Source: Acestrorhynchus altus (Eukaryota > Chordata > Actinopteri > Characiformes > Acestrorhynchidae). From it: a stretch of 64,000 nucleotides of DNA. Every line of letters starts with the position of its first letter. Position 1 is the stretch's first letter. This document shows, in pieces, positions 21,451-35,900 of this stretch. The stretch spans positions 19,759,477-19,823,476 of the forward strand of contig CM067523.1 in NCBI GenBank assembly GCA_034509495.1. The letters are read 5' to 3'. Both the position numbers and the translations under genes were made by a program. Under the pieces are notes generated by a model, which made no database searches, was not told the origin of the DNA, and worked only from the letters and a program-made list of their open reading frames with translations.

Positions 21451-24149
21451 GACTCTGCACACCTGGTGGTCTTTTCCCTTCAAGAACCAAAAATAAAGTC
21501 ATAATAATAATAAATGTAAATAATCAAGGGCTGCATGATGGATCATTTGTGAATCAGTATCGCCACACTGACCTCCACAATACTGATATGACCAAAGGCT
21601 TTATGCAAGTAGGCATGAGCCCCCTAAACCAATCAATGTGCTGTGAACATTCAACCAATCACAACTCAAAATGTGTGAGATAAATAATGTGATCACATAA
21701 TCAAATGTCAATTATTTTGGTCTGATCATTCACCCATTAGGTTTTCTGTGGGAAAGTCCAACAATATTCAAAATTCATTGCAGATTTGAAAGTTTAAGAT
21801 GTGAACAAACTAATTCAGATTGGGTTTGGGGTGAAACCTGTTCTAGGGAAACTTAGTTAGAATTGACAGTGATGGTGAACAGAAACAGACTTTTGAACCT
21901 TTAAAAGCTCCCTCAAAGTTTTTACACCTAATGCTTATAAATACAATGCCTGATGTCGACACAGAGTTTACCAGAGTTGGGAGAAGATTTTTGGTCTAAT
22001 GAAATATTCCTTGTGGAGAGAAACCAGGTTCTTTAAGAAATGGTTCTGGTTCCATAAGCAGTGATTCTCAATTCAACTCTGGGTTCCTTGAGGGTCATCT
22101 TAAGAAACATTACTCTAAAGAGTGTGAAGATGACCTTAAACGATTTGGAGAGCCTTCGTATAATGTAAAGGTTGTAAACCAATTCAGTTCTTCCTAAAAC
22201 CATTGCTTTATGTGGACTCCTACAGTATATCTGGGAATCCCAGATGGTCCAGATTTTTGCTGTAGCCCAACTCGATGTATTCAGTAGGTATACTGCAGGT
22301 TTAACTAAGAAAAAGTGAAGATACACTAGTGGGTTTGAAGGAACACCTGCTTCCATTCACCACTACTGTGAAGAAAATTCTGCAAGTTTCTTACAACCTC
22401 TGAATGAGCTCAACTCAAATGCAGGGAATTCTGAACATTTTGGTGGAATATATTGTGAGATGTGCTGCAACAGTAATATCTAGCTGTGTAACTGTGATAC
22501 TGGTATTTTAGTGGATCAATCAGCCCCACCCCTGCAATGTTCAAACCACCGAGGGGTTTTGGAATGAATGGCTTCTCCAGGTTTGGTCACCTGGGGTGTA
22601 TTACTGGACGCGACGGTACACACACACGCACACACACACACGCGCACAGTGAATTCTACATCTTTGGTTTTAGGATCCAATTATAAGCATTTTCCTTTTG
22701 TGTTGTGAAGCAGCCACCGTGGTTCAGAAGTCGCTTTAGCTGCTCAATTTAACATCGTTCTCAACACCATTTGAGGTTGTTACAACATTAGAGCCAAAAA
22801 AAAACATGATTAAGTCACATATTCGGCTGATTCTAATTTTGTTCTGTTAACTCAATTTTTTGAATTTACAAGTAATTGTGATGCGGTATCAGAGAAGAGA
22901 ACAGCAGACAATTTCTCTAAGAGCATAAAGGCTCGCATAGGCTGATGTAGGGGAGGCTATGCTGAAGGCAGAGAGGCACTGGGCACTCAGGCAGGCCAAA
23001 TAAAGCATTTCAACTAACCGAGAACATTTCTCTACAGCTTCACTGTGGACTAATCGGGAATGTTTTTACAGACAGTATTTAAGGAGGAAAAAAAAACCAA
23101 ACAAAACTAGCCATTCTGACAGAGTACAGTATGAACTTCACGTTAAAGAAAGGGGAGGTGAGGGGAGCGGGGTTTAGTGGTCTGGGCCATTTTCAGGTTC
23201 ATTTTAGACAGGTACGTGAAACGAGGGAATCATTTTCGGAAGCAAGCAGCAAAAAGTGGGATTTTCAATCCGTCATGTCATAATCCACTCCAGGATTCAG
23301 TTCCAATCAAAACAAAATCACGGGGTGAATAATGACTTGATAAACCTGAAACCCCCACCTCTGCCAAGAAGGCATGCTTTTGTACTGCTGGGAGGGGGAT
23401 CAGGTTAGCAATAGCAAAACACCAGAGACGTATAAAAAACAAAACTTCCTGAAGCTGGAGGAAACAAAAATATATATCAGCTGAGAAACAAAATATCAAA
23501 GCTGCAGTACAAAAAAAAAAAAAAATTAAATACTCAAAGACTGGAAACAAAAAAAAAAAATAAATATTTTGCCAGACAAAAAAAACAAACAAGCAAACAA
23601 ACAAAAGAAAAGAGAAACATTTAACTGTTGGTGCTACAGTGCAATTCCTCTTTCAGAGACACGGTGGCGCTGCCAGGCACTTGGGAGTTTCCTGTAAATG
23701 TTTTTAAACTCAATTTTAGGAAAAATGCTGCCCCGCCCTTTTCTCCCCAAACATCCATAGCCACAGAAAACAAACAAAGCGCAAAGTTCTCCTGCCGACA
23801 CTTTCATCTGGTCTGAAAAATTTCTTCATAATTTGTTAAAATAACTGACTTTTATACAAAAAAACTGAACAGCGGTTCGAAGAGCAAATCTTTGTGCATA
23901 TTTACAGAATCAGCAGAGCGCTGAGGCAGCGAGCGAGTGCCGGTCTCGTCCGCTCTTTAAAGGCCAGCAGGTTTAACTGATTAGTGTCATGACGTCAGCG
24001 GCGTTATTAGCACGTTATCGAAGAAGCTAAAACGTCTGATTGATGAAAACGAGAAAAACAAAGCTTCAAAGCTTTTTTTTATATAAATACACCAGTAAGA
24101 TATCTACGTTTTTACAGACTACATACTTTCTGCCAGTATTTCAATTGGA

Positions 24150-24655
24150 ATATATTTAGCCTTATTTTTTCCATTTATTAATTTAAACGGCATCACCTGA
24201 AGCCTCAGAGATCCTCCATCAGGTAAAGCAGAATGAGAAACAACAGCATGTCTCAGGATTTATGCTGGGAAGATGAGGAGAGGGTGTTTTCCCCTGGCAA
24301 AGCAACATACACATACATACATGTACACACACTCTCGAAGGACACCCATGAGTGTGTGTACATGCACCACTCTATCCTGCCTCATCCCAAAAACTTACCA
24401 CAAAAGTTTGGAAATGAAAAATAGCATTTAAATCTCTCTCTCCGTCTCTCTCTCGCTCTCTCAATCGCTCTCTCTACACCCCAAACATCTGATGGCATCC
24501 CAATGCAAAGCTCAGCAAAGCAAATCGCCTGCTGAGTGACTGACAAACGCAGAGGAGGGATTTTGGTCATTACAGTTTTGTCTCTTTCTGTTAAGTTCTA
24601 TAAGCAGGATTCTGTTTTCCAGAGTGTTTATTTCTTCAGTGGTCTGTAGTCAAGC
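24150..24655 (-). other. dync1li2: dync1li2 3'UTR (minimum estimate)
   Basis: Sequence after the dync1li2 stop. On the minus strand an AATAAA lies at 24179-24174 and another at 24632-24627, the latter only 24 bases after the stop. The far end is not certain; the UTR could extend towards 23 kb. A CRE-like TGACGTCA at 23990-23997 lies just beyond. Confidence 0.35.
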
Positions 24656-24768
24656 TCACGCCTCGTTCTCGGTGCCGGGGGTGCTGCTGTTGGCCTTTAG
24701 CGCGGAGTCCGGTTTCTGCGTCATTCGGTCCAGCTCCGCCTGGACGTCAGTCAAAGCCGGCTTCTGCC
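24656..24768 (-). CDS. dync1li2: dync1li2 exon 14 (residues 465-501 and stop)
   Basis: After TCCAAG codes GQKPALTDVQAELDRMTQKP and ends TENEA, stop TGA at 24658-24656. The ending identifies LI2. Confidence 0.97.
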
Positions 24769-27700
24769 CTTGGAGGAAAAAGAGAGAGAGAGAAAACAAA
24801 GTAATCTCCTGTAGCGTCTGCATCGTCACACTGTTAACTGTGAGGTTGTTGGACAAAACACAACCTGCTAACAGACCCCTCTTTGAAGTAGCATAACAGT
24901 AATAATTTTACATAAGGAAAACAAATTAATTTGAAATCAAATCTAGAAATCTAATATAATTTATAATAAAAATATATATTATATAATACATAAGATATAC
25001 AATATAAAATAATTATAATGTATAGAACTTCATCCTAGATGCTAATTTTATTAGAGCTTCAATGTGGCATTCCAGAAATTAACATTTTAAATAAACTTTT
25101 GGAAATTAATTCCAGAAATAAACACTATTAGAGCTTCAATCAGGATATTAAATATTAGAACTGTTATTAGAACATTCTGGATATTTTATGGCTAGTTTCT
25201 CAGTCACCCTAGAATGACATAACACTCCTCTTATTTCATCATTCTGGAATCATCTAAAAATGATACTGATAAGAAACCTTTCAGAGTTGGTTGAGAGAGT
25301 CGAGTAACAGCATCATATTAATCATGTTTCTCCATTAAAAGAGGTTTAAACCGGTAGAAACCGGTCCCTGCTATCAACCTTATACAGCCTAAGTCTTATC
25401 TAAAATGTGCAGTTCTACCTTGCGGAGGGGTCTGACAACAGGACTTTTTTGGTCAATGTGTTTCTGTACTAGCTGTAAGGAACAGGGATGAGTTTCAGTG
25501 CTGGAATGCTGCAATAGCAAAAACATGACGGCGGCTGCACACATGCAAAACTAATCATGAAGCCGACAAGGGAGGAAAGAGCAGCTGCATGCATTTCCTC
25601 CTTTTTCTACAGCGATGGGTTTAGTAGTCAAGCCATGACATCGGTATGCTGGTGTGAGGAGGAGAGCAGGAGATCAGCTTTCTAAACTTCATGTGGATAA
25701 GGCATGACAGAATATTGACCTCTCCAGGCTTTGTCCAGAAACACGTGCTTGATGGTTTCTATTGCTAGGCTGGATAAGCTTTACCGAACGCAGTTAAAAT
25801 CCCATTCAACTTGCACTTCCGCCACAATACCTACATTTAGAGTGTTACTAATATTCACCCTAATGAGAGGCCATAGCTACACTTCAGTGTAAATCACAAT
25901 ACCTACTATTACAGAGTTAATGTTCACTCTAATTCACCCTTGAGTGTGTTGGCTGAATCCAAATCTGTGTTCTGTAAAGCTTTTCCACATATTGGTAGGT
26001 GGGAGTCTGGATGTTTAATGCATGCAGTATATAAAGCAGTATATAAAAGGCAAGTCATGAGATAAACTAGTGAGGGAGGACATCACCAGTTGAACGAGTG
26101 CCTCTTCATTCGTCCTGCTCAGTGCTTTCTCCCACTGTACAGGTAAATCTCTCCACAACAGTGTTTTGCACAGAAAAAGGTGGCATATACAGACACAGGC
26201 TGCGCAGATTAGAAATGGTTCAACGGCGTATTTACCAGTTTTCTTTGCAGATCCCTGCACTGCAGCCCCCGCAGCCCCAGGGCTCCCCGGAGCACCTGTC
26301 TTTTTACTCAGCAGGCTGTTAAAGAAGTTGGCCAATACTCCTTCATTGGCAGCCGCACCTGAAACACACAAGCAAGCATTAAAAGTCTAGTATTATTTGG
26401 TAAACTGGTGATGAACTTGAACACACCCTTCAAATGAGCTCAAGATCAACTCTTGTTCTTTCTTTTTATTGTAGTTATGTTTACCTGAATCTGTTCAAAT
26501 GGGATTAGGAGTGAAATGGCTTTAAGTAATGTGGTCAACAGGGAAGCACAATCCATGTTAATTGAATATACAATATGATCCTTTTTTTTTTTTTTACTAT
26601 ATTAAAACTGAAAATTGTGCTTTATGTAGACCAAGTTTTACATTCGTAGGGTGTATGTGAGTGCATGAATAGGGGTGGAGGGAAGCAGACAAGTGTAAAT
26701 GTACTGAGCTGCTATTTATTTGTTATCAAAATAAACAACTATGCTGGACCTTGACAGAGCTCTGAAATTAAAAATAATAATAATAAAAAATATCAGACAA
26801 AAATGAAAATGTTCAGTTTGTGAAACAAACAGTAATCACTTATTTTTAATTTTAAGTAATTCAAAAATAAAATCTAGCAGAAGAGCCTGAGAATAACAAA
26901 TTAGGGTATTCATAATGAGTTCCTACATGTAGCCTTGTTAATCCATTTATAACTAATACTTAAATAGCCTTCAGAACTAGAGAACGTTCCAGACTGTAAG
27001 AGCAGTAGTCCGTCCTCTCTCTACTCCTGAGAAAGTTAAAAACATCAAAACAGAGCATTTAGATCATTCCCAAAGAGGGATTTGTTGTGGAATATACCAA
27101 CATATAATATTGTAAACATGTAGTCTGTTGATTTTGAATATTTTTGGACCTGGACTTTGTCACTACAGCCATGTATCTGTGTGTGACTGAGATCCCCCTC
27201 ACTTTTCTTTGTGGTTTTCCAAGCTGTATTAGTTTTGGATAACTAATGACAGCTCAAAGGCATACCAGTTAGACAGGGTAAGTCTTGTTTGTGCATCGTG
27301 TCTGTAGGCTACTGATTCTAAGGTACAAAATGTGTGCTTCAGATTCTAATATTGGTTTGGTGTAGCCCTAGTTAATTAGATGCCTAAAGTGTTTCAGGTT
27401 AAATAAACACTCCACATAACCAGAAACCAGTGTGTGATTGCAGAGTTACTTTACACAGCTTATAAACCCTGATATCAGATTGAATCACTTCACAAAACAC
27501 ACAGAAATTATTTATATGTCCTTTATCGTTACAGAGGAAATCATTTGAAAGGGTATGTCCAAATAAAAAAAGGCCAGCAGGTTGTGTGAACTGGGAACCA
27601 AATGGTCAGTGAAAGTTGATTTAATAAAGGTGTCTCATCTCTGCTGGTATGTGGTACACACTCCTGCTGAGCTTAATGATGGAGAAATTGTTGATATTTT

Positions 27701-29927
27701 TGTTTGGATGGGGATAACGGACACAGGAATTCGCCACAGAGGGAAAAATCCCAGCAGCTCCCTCAGGAGGGCAGTGTTTGTACAGAAATAAAAGAGCAGT
27801 AAATTTTCACTCGACACAGCAATGAACAAACAAAAAACAGATTTGCTCTTTTCTCCTCCTGGACTGAGGCAGTCATGGGACTGGGTATGTAGTTAGCACA
27901 ATACTAACTGCTGCGCTATAAGCTGCCACTAAAATGTGCAATAACCTTAACAGTCGTTAGTTGATACAGTGCATTCATACCTAATTTTGTAATCTTCGTT
28001 TCATGGCTGTTAAGCTGCAGAACATACCTTTCATGTTGGGGTCGGGTTTCTTCACGGCCGTCATGGGTGACACACTTGCCACGTTTGTGGGTCCAGCGCG
28101 GCCTGTGGGTCGAGGGGATCCGGACGCAGTCCGTGCTGGAGACTCCTACAGAGACAAGGACCCACTGGGTCAACCATCTAGGTTGCATTTTGGTTTCAGT
28201 GGCATGAGGTGGTCCAGCATCCCCTAATCAACTATGTGTTTGACCAGAGGAGGATGGTTCCCCCCTTGTGAGGTTTCTTCCTCCAGCTCTGAGGGAGGTT
28301 TTCCTTGCCACTACCGGCCTTTGGTTTGCTCACCAAGGGGTTCATGTCTTTATCCTTCATGTGCTGTTCACCTACTTATTTTGGATTTCTGTAAAGCTGC
28401 TTTGTGATCATATCAGTTGTAAAAAGTGCTTTACAAATAAATTTTGATTGATCTGACATGACCAAAGCATGTTTAGCAATAAGCTGAAGTTAATACAGTA
28501 ATTAGTCCCATTTTATCTGAAAGACAGTAAATGGTGGCAATCAATTCATTCTTCTTTGATTCGGAATGATTAATTCAGCTGTACTGGAAAAAATATTCAG
28601 CTGCTTTAATCTTTAATATACCATTAAAGAAACACATTTGAACTACTCTGCTTTTGGTAGTTCTTTATATTAGTCAGCCATGTTGTGATGCGACTGGCCA
28701 TGTAGTTTCTGTTCCTAGAAATAGCAGATTTTGCAGATATACATGTAAACATTTTACTTACTGTTCCTCTTGTTGGGGTTGCAGGCTGCTTGGCTAACAA
28801 AGACTGGAAGAATGAAATAGAAAGAAAAGTAAAAAATGACATCAAATCACACAATAAAAAAAAAAATAATCACGCATCAGCAAAATCAAAACTGTCCACA
28901 TTCTAAGGTATCATGTAAACTCAATTGCCCATTAAGGATGTTTCAGGTTGGAGTTCTTTTTGAGCAATACAGGGCAGACAATCAAAACAGAACTAGGCCG
29001 TTTTGGGTTTGTACACAAGTATATAAAATAAAATGAGCTATAATGAACAATAACGTAAGAAATATGTGGAAGTAGGAGGAAATAAGTGGGAACAGACCTG
29101 CTGCTTCATGAGGAAGACCTGCTCGTCCTCAGCATTTATTTCTTTATCATGCACCAGCTGGCGAACAGCCAAACACAGGAGAAGGAACAAAATGATAAGG
29201 CAGTTAAAAGTAATTAAAAACTGAACCAATGTTTTTAAAAATCAGGAAGTTAATAACATTAAATTAACCTTAACACCACCACTAATGGTTTCAATGCCTT
29301 TGACATTTGCCATTTTGACCCTTTGCCCCTCAGTGGTAGTGTTGAGCATTTTCAGCAAAATACGATTTGTGATCAACTACACGTGATAAATAAAAATTAA
29401 ATGTAAATGAACTGCACTTAACTAAAGTGTGCATAACGACACAATAATTAGATCAAAATGACCTTATAAATATTGGCACCTTTACAGTATTTTATAGGAA
29501 TTGTAGACAGAAATTAACAATATTTAAACTGTTTGACAGGCACAATGATGATGAATATGATGCTCCTGTCTTCTTACCTTTCGTACTGGGGGCTTCATGA
29601 TGAAATCCTCAAAGGGATCTTCGGGTCTAACTGTTGTAAAGTTCTCATGCAGAATTGCAATTTTCTTCTCGTTATCCCATCCAGATGGACTGTAAATACA
29701 GTTTAGAGATGGCACGAGATGAGTACAGACAAAATGCACAGCCAAGTAACAGTGCTCAAGAGTTTAGTAGTTGACTGACATGCAGAATCAGATGGGCTAT
29801 GAGTAAAACAGGATGTCTTTGAAAGAATATTATTTCGATAAATGCCATGCAGTTGGACAGTGTCTAGGAAGCCTGTATTTACTGTGGCAGTTTAACAGCA
29901 CTAAACAGACATTTTTTGCATGGATGT

Positions 29928-29990
<63 letters not shown>

Positions 29991-32900
29991 CTGCTTGTCT
30001 ATTTATTGTGTACACAGATGCAGTTTTCCTTTGTTACTATAGCAAACAGTGACACTGGTGCATAAAAAAAAAGAGCAATGAGATTTTTCCACCGCATGGT
30101 ACCTACACTAATAAACTCACTTCTTGGTACCCAGCACTTCATTCCTTTTTCACTAACACAGTTCCAAGCCAAAGTACAGCTGGTGAAGTCGCAATACACT
30201 ACAGCGATGAGTTTAGATTCTAAAATGTTGTGAACAGGGTTTCAGATTTAAATTGAATGGTTACAGTAACCCTTTTAACTGAGACAATTTATAGTAAATT
30301 TTATTTTAAAAGTTTATAGTAAATATATTGTTTTGGTAGCTAGCCATGTTAGTGTGAATCTAGCCAGGAAAGCTTAAAGCTATATTTTTTTGTCACTTCT
30401 GGTTACAAAAAGGACTCTTAGTTCGTAACAGGCACAGAAGAAACATTAAATTCTAGTTTGCATTTTTTGCATAATGCTTTTTAAAGAATTAAACCAGACG
30501 TGCGTTTTTATTATTGTAGCATTATATTGTAGCTTTCTACTGCATGTCCAGCCAGATAGCAAGAGCAGAATATGGCCTGTTATGAAGAACATAAAATGTT
30601 ACTGTGTAAAGAAAAATAAAACGTTAATGCACGTCTGTTAGGAACAAACTCAGAGGTTGAAATGACAGCTGAACAGTTCGACAAAGCAATCTAAACATTA
30701 TTTACACAACAGCGCAGCAGTTGAGCTCCATGTCTGCACTGCGTTGTGTGGACTAATCAGTCAGGTTCTTGTCAGTCAGTCAGGGCTCTGCAAGGTTTTC
30801 CCGTCAAATTGACTCACTTAGAACCACAAGCACACAGTACCTGGTTCCAAGTACCAGATAACAAAACTGCCAAGTAAAGTAGTGCACAGGTACCCTGCAG
30901 TGGATAAATGCCATAAATGTTTCTATATTAGAGCTGGTTGGTGTTTCAAATAAACTGGCCTCTCAGTGGAAGCACAAGGACAGCTTTTTCTTTTCCCATT
31001 CTTTTTAATCCCAATTGTCTCTCCTGATCCCATACGATGCTCTACATACTAGGAGTGTAAAAACAAGCAAATGCCTCCTCTGATAAGCCACCTACTGCCT
31101 CTTTTTCAACTGCCATCAGTGCTGAGCAGGCAGCTTAGCAGCCGGGTTGGGTGTGATGAGGGGAGAGAGTTTCACCTACCCAGCCAGAGAGATGCATGGC
31201 CAATTGTGCTCTCTCAGCCTGCCGATTGGCAAGTGGCATGACCCAGGATTCAAACGTGCTCCTCAGATCATAGTGCTAGTGCCATTTGACCACCGAGCAG
31301 CTCAGAGCCACCAAGCAAGGCATTTCTAATGAAATGGTCTCTCAGGGGTGAGGCGTATTAATGGTGAGGTGTATTCCATGTTCTCTTACATGAACACAGC
31401 ATCCTTCTCCACCACTAAGGCTGGTGTGGTGAACTGGAAGTCATACATTTTGTGTACTATGTATTTGTACAAGAGGTCCAGGTTCTTTTCCTCTTTTACA
31501 GAGGTGTAAATCAAGGCAGCTCCATCTGCAGGACATGAGTTAAGGCACATGTAGACCAGAGCCTGATTTAAGTTACAAGCGACAATACTTTACTGGATAA
31601 AGTCCCCAAAATGACTCAATCACTGTACAAGTACAAAAACCTTTTTGTTGTTGCAAAGAACAATAATTAAAAATATTTAAATCATATCAGCATCAACAGA
31701 AACCATTTAAAATAAATTACCAGCAGAGGACAGAGGTTAGATGTGTCTTATGTGCACAGATTAATTTATTCATCTCCAGAACAGTTCAAGTGTTTAGGTG
31801 GTGCTAAACTACGGCACTAAAATACCCATATGACAAACCTAAAGCTACTAAATGAAATAAAGATTGTTTGCATATACTGTTTTGAGTTATGTTCACATGT
31901 TTAAGAATCTAAAAGTATTTCCTGCACTAAGTAACAGGAGAGCTTTTATTTTGAAAGCTGCTCTCAGTTTAAAACTCCAGCTTTTTGTTGAGGCAGAAGA
32001 TGATACACTGGTTTATTTTTAGTGTTGCTTATTCATGTTGCTTTAGAAGCTGTGAGTAATAAATACACAATGAACCATCAGTAAAGCCTCAAGACACCAC
32101 TCAAAACAGGAATGCTGCACCAAGTATAGAACAATGTTTGAAAGTTTTTAAGAATGCAGCTACCAAGGCATGTCAAATATATTAGGACAACTAAAGTAAA
32201 TCTATTATGTTTAATATATATTAAATATGATCAAAATATTGTGGTTTTTTAACCGTGCCACCCTCCCCTACTTATTTTTACGCACAACACAGCAAAATGA
32301 AATTCAGTTTATAAAGCCAGGTAGCTTTAAGGATACACTGTAGGCAGAATCGTCTGATGTGAGACTGAATGAAGTCAAAATGCTCCTCTTTGTAGTCGTG
32401 ATCCTTCTCCAACACAGTGACTGCATCACACTACAACAAATAAAGATGTTCACTCATGACAGGCACACAAATGATTAAAAACATGGTTATACATTCAACT
32501 ACTTGATATCCAAGCCCCCCAAACAGCAGAGAACATGAGATGCCACTCTTCAACCAAAAGCAGATCATCCTGCCTTAAGCGATCATATTCTACAGTTGGC
32601 AGTGGCTAAACTGCTGTAGGCTGGGGAGGAATAAGGACTGGGTTTCCCAAAAGCACATTCATTCAACCATTTAAGAGTTGTCTTTGGGCAAACATCACAC
32701 TGATGTTAACAGTTTTGGGAAGTGTGGTAAGGTTTCTTCACATCTCTTTACAGCTCAGAAAATCCTGATATAGGCTTTTTTTTAAGCATTCAAAAGTCTC
32801 AATGAACTGCAGGACGCAGCATGACTTGCAGAGATTCTTGCACCCTCCAGCACTTTGGCAGCAGAAGCAGATGCCTGATCAGATATGCAGGTCAATAAAA

Positions 32901-35900
32901 TATGAATAATTTGGTGTGAATTGCTCTCAGGAAAGGACAAACAAACATCTCAGCCTGGTTCGAAAGCAAATCTATGTAAAACAGGGCTGCGGCCCACACT
33001 CAAAATCACAGACATTTGCGTGGAGTGATCTCTCAAATCAGAGAAATCCATGATGAGGCACTGGCTTAGTTAAGACCATACATCATCTGATTATACAGCT
33101 TGGCCAAAATTTGGAGACCTTAAATCAGCTTCTCTACACAAATGCTGTTTCTCTCCAGCCAGTCCACTATACAGAGCAAACCAACTCCAATTTCTCTGCC
33201 AGAAATGGCATAAAGTCACTAAAAAGAGCAGTGTGAAAGACAGATTGAAGGCATGGCAAGACATAAAATGTGATTGAAAGAATTAATAAACCACTATCTG
33301 GTGAAAACCTTGAGTGTTAAAGCTAAAACTGAAAAATGTTTTTTTTTTTGGATTTTGACCATTTCTCCTTTCTGCAAAGAAATGCCCTCAACAGAAATAT
33401 GGGATAAATGTTGATTAAAATCACCATTTTCATTTTATTCTAACAGTGTTTTTGTTTAGATATGAACATAGGCCTATCGTTCTAACTTTAAGCTGATTCA
33501 GAAATCACTTTCTGTAAAGATATTTCACTTGTATACCAAATATGACCATGTATGTGACAAACGTACGGCAGCACGGCAGTCTTTTAAACTCCTGTTGGGT
33601 GACTATGCCATTTCTGGTGCAGGAATTGAAATGGCATGGCATTGTACAATGCAACGGCTGCTATACAAGTAGAGAAGCTAACTTAAGAGAAATGGAATTG
33701 TACATTTGTTTTAGGATCATGAGATTTTAGTGCACAATTAAGTCATTCATCATCATTCAGAAGCTGCAAAAAGGGACTTGAGTTTTGAGGTTTAATCTGC
33801 GAGGATTTCTGTAATGCAGGGCTGCAGGGTAGGTCTCCCGGACTGCGAGTGTCAGTTTTGTATCCTCAGAGAGCATGTGATGGTCTGCAGCTCCATCACT
33901 GCAGGGCTTAAGAGACTCCATAAAGAGAGTCTTTCATTAGCTGAGACACTGTGGGAGGAGATGCTGAATACATCACACACTGCAGCTAACAGATCCTGAT
34001 AAAAAACTTTACAATTATTCTATTTTCAAATATTCTTGCAAACTTCACCTTCTAATTTCCTTTATAATCTCATGGGTTGTCATCACCTCATTATACTGTA
34101 TGTTAACCCCAATAAGCAACATGCATAAGAGTGCAGAACAACATTTAACTACATCAACACAAATGTACAACCCTGATGTGTTGCTAGTAACAGAAACACA
34201 GTAACACAAAGTTTCAAAACATATTTGAAAAGATGCAGCACGAACAGGTTTATGAATCTGATAAGTTATTCAAGGTAATAAAGGTCTGTGGCAGAGGTCA
34301 CGAGAACTCAGTATACTATTCTATGCCTGAGGAAAATTTGGATAGAGGAACTCATAGGTCCTAAGAAACACGGAAAGGAATTTAAATGTTGGATGAGAAG
34401 GTTTGAGACAGAATGATTCAAAGTGCAAAGCTGCATCAAGGGACGTCAGGTTATGCATGACTAAATTCAAAATTTGCTTTTATTGGCCTTCTACCAGACT
34501 TTACAGATTGGGCTTGTTGAGCTTGGTAATGTGCTGGCACTGTCACAATGAAGGGGTTTTAACTCATGCCCCCTCATTGAGTGTGTATTACAATGCGAGT
34601 GAGGGCAGCAGACAAACTTAACTCGATATAATCTGATGTGATCTGATCTGATTGATATACGTCACCTCAGCCCATATCTTGTCATAGTACTTGGCACTGG
34701 TGATGAAATAATTTTTCTAATTTGAATGCAAGTTTGTGAATATTTGCGGGGATTGAGGGCAGGAACAGCCATTCATGATGAGAGTAATTGGACATTTCTG
34801 GGCAGAAGTGGGACAAATGCGTGCAGGATTTTAAAAAGATATTTGCATAATATGATACAAGTGCAATGGGTACAGTGAGAAGAGTGTAAGCCCTGTGTTT
34901 TTTGTTTGTTTGTTTTTTTTTAATAAATACTTATTGGAAGATTGCTGATGGAGGGTTTGGGTGGTTGAGGGCAAGGAGTTCTTAGGATGTTAATATACAG
35001 ATGATTCTGTGAAAATCAATTAAAACAGTGGATCATTTTTAAAATACCTTAAAGAATTATACAGCAAAGGCACATTTACCTAGAACTGAGATTTGAGTAT
35101 TACCGTCCTGTTTACCTAAACTGTGTGAGCGTCTTATGATGAATGACCTGTTAGAAGTCGTAACATAATGGCCTCAACTTGGCCATTTTATTTCTATCCT
35201 AATCCACACCAAGAGACTATTAGCATATTCAAAACACTGTGTGCTCTGTCTGTAACCTGTTCATACCTTTGTGCAAACTATAATTGCAGGAATGCCAAGG
35301 TTGTGCGTGAGGACGTTCTCTCCAAGGGGCAGCAGAACCCCCTCGTCATCTCCTCCAGCTGGGGGGACTCGTCTCTGGGGTGACGCGGGTGTTGCTTCCT
35401 CCGGCTCTAAATACTCCTGGAAGGCCTTCACCACTTCAAACACACAAATACAACTGTTAGTATTTCATACAGCACTGCGACAAAGGCAAACTCGACACTC
35501 TCCACACTTAAACCTCTTAAATACAACATATCCACACTGGTCTGAACTAGCCTTTTTCTAGTGTGCCTCCCAGCTCTACGCTCGTCTACTGAACGTGGGA
35601 ACTTTAAGTTTGTGGTTCTATAAAGAACCATTAATGTTCAACCTTTGACTTTTTAGCACAAAAGGGGAGGGACTTCCTGAGGAAGGAATGCAGTGAAGGA
35701 ATGCTGCTCCAGATGACCCAGAAAAGCCACGGAAATACAGCCCCCACCCTACCCTACCCCATCCCGTCTTGTCTCAGCCACTGCCACTGCTACAACACAG
35801 GGCTCTAAACCTGCTGTTCCAGTGCAACAGCTAAGGTTGTTTAAAGAGGACAGCTAAAACACAATGCAGAGGCACTAGACACTTACATAAATATACAATA

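Larger units (their letters stand above)
17701..24150. other. Intergenic region between dync1li2 and cmtm4
   Basis: 6.4 kb without a supportable gene. Dispersed repeats are listed separately. The 117-codon plus frame at 20617-20970 and the poly-A-driven frame at 21348-21683 look random: no domain and no splice structure. Confidence 0.7.
29690..31389 (-). other. dync1li2 intron 8
   Basis: 1.7 kb, mostly made of two mobile-element copies and a TG repeat, listed separately. Confidence 0.8.

Noticed and set aside
31240..31320. True tRNA gene
   Set aside because: Only a B-box-like motif is present, without a full cloverleaf; better explained as a SINE.
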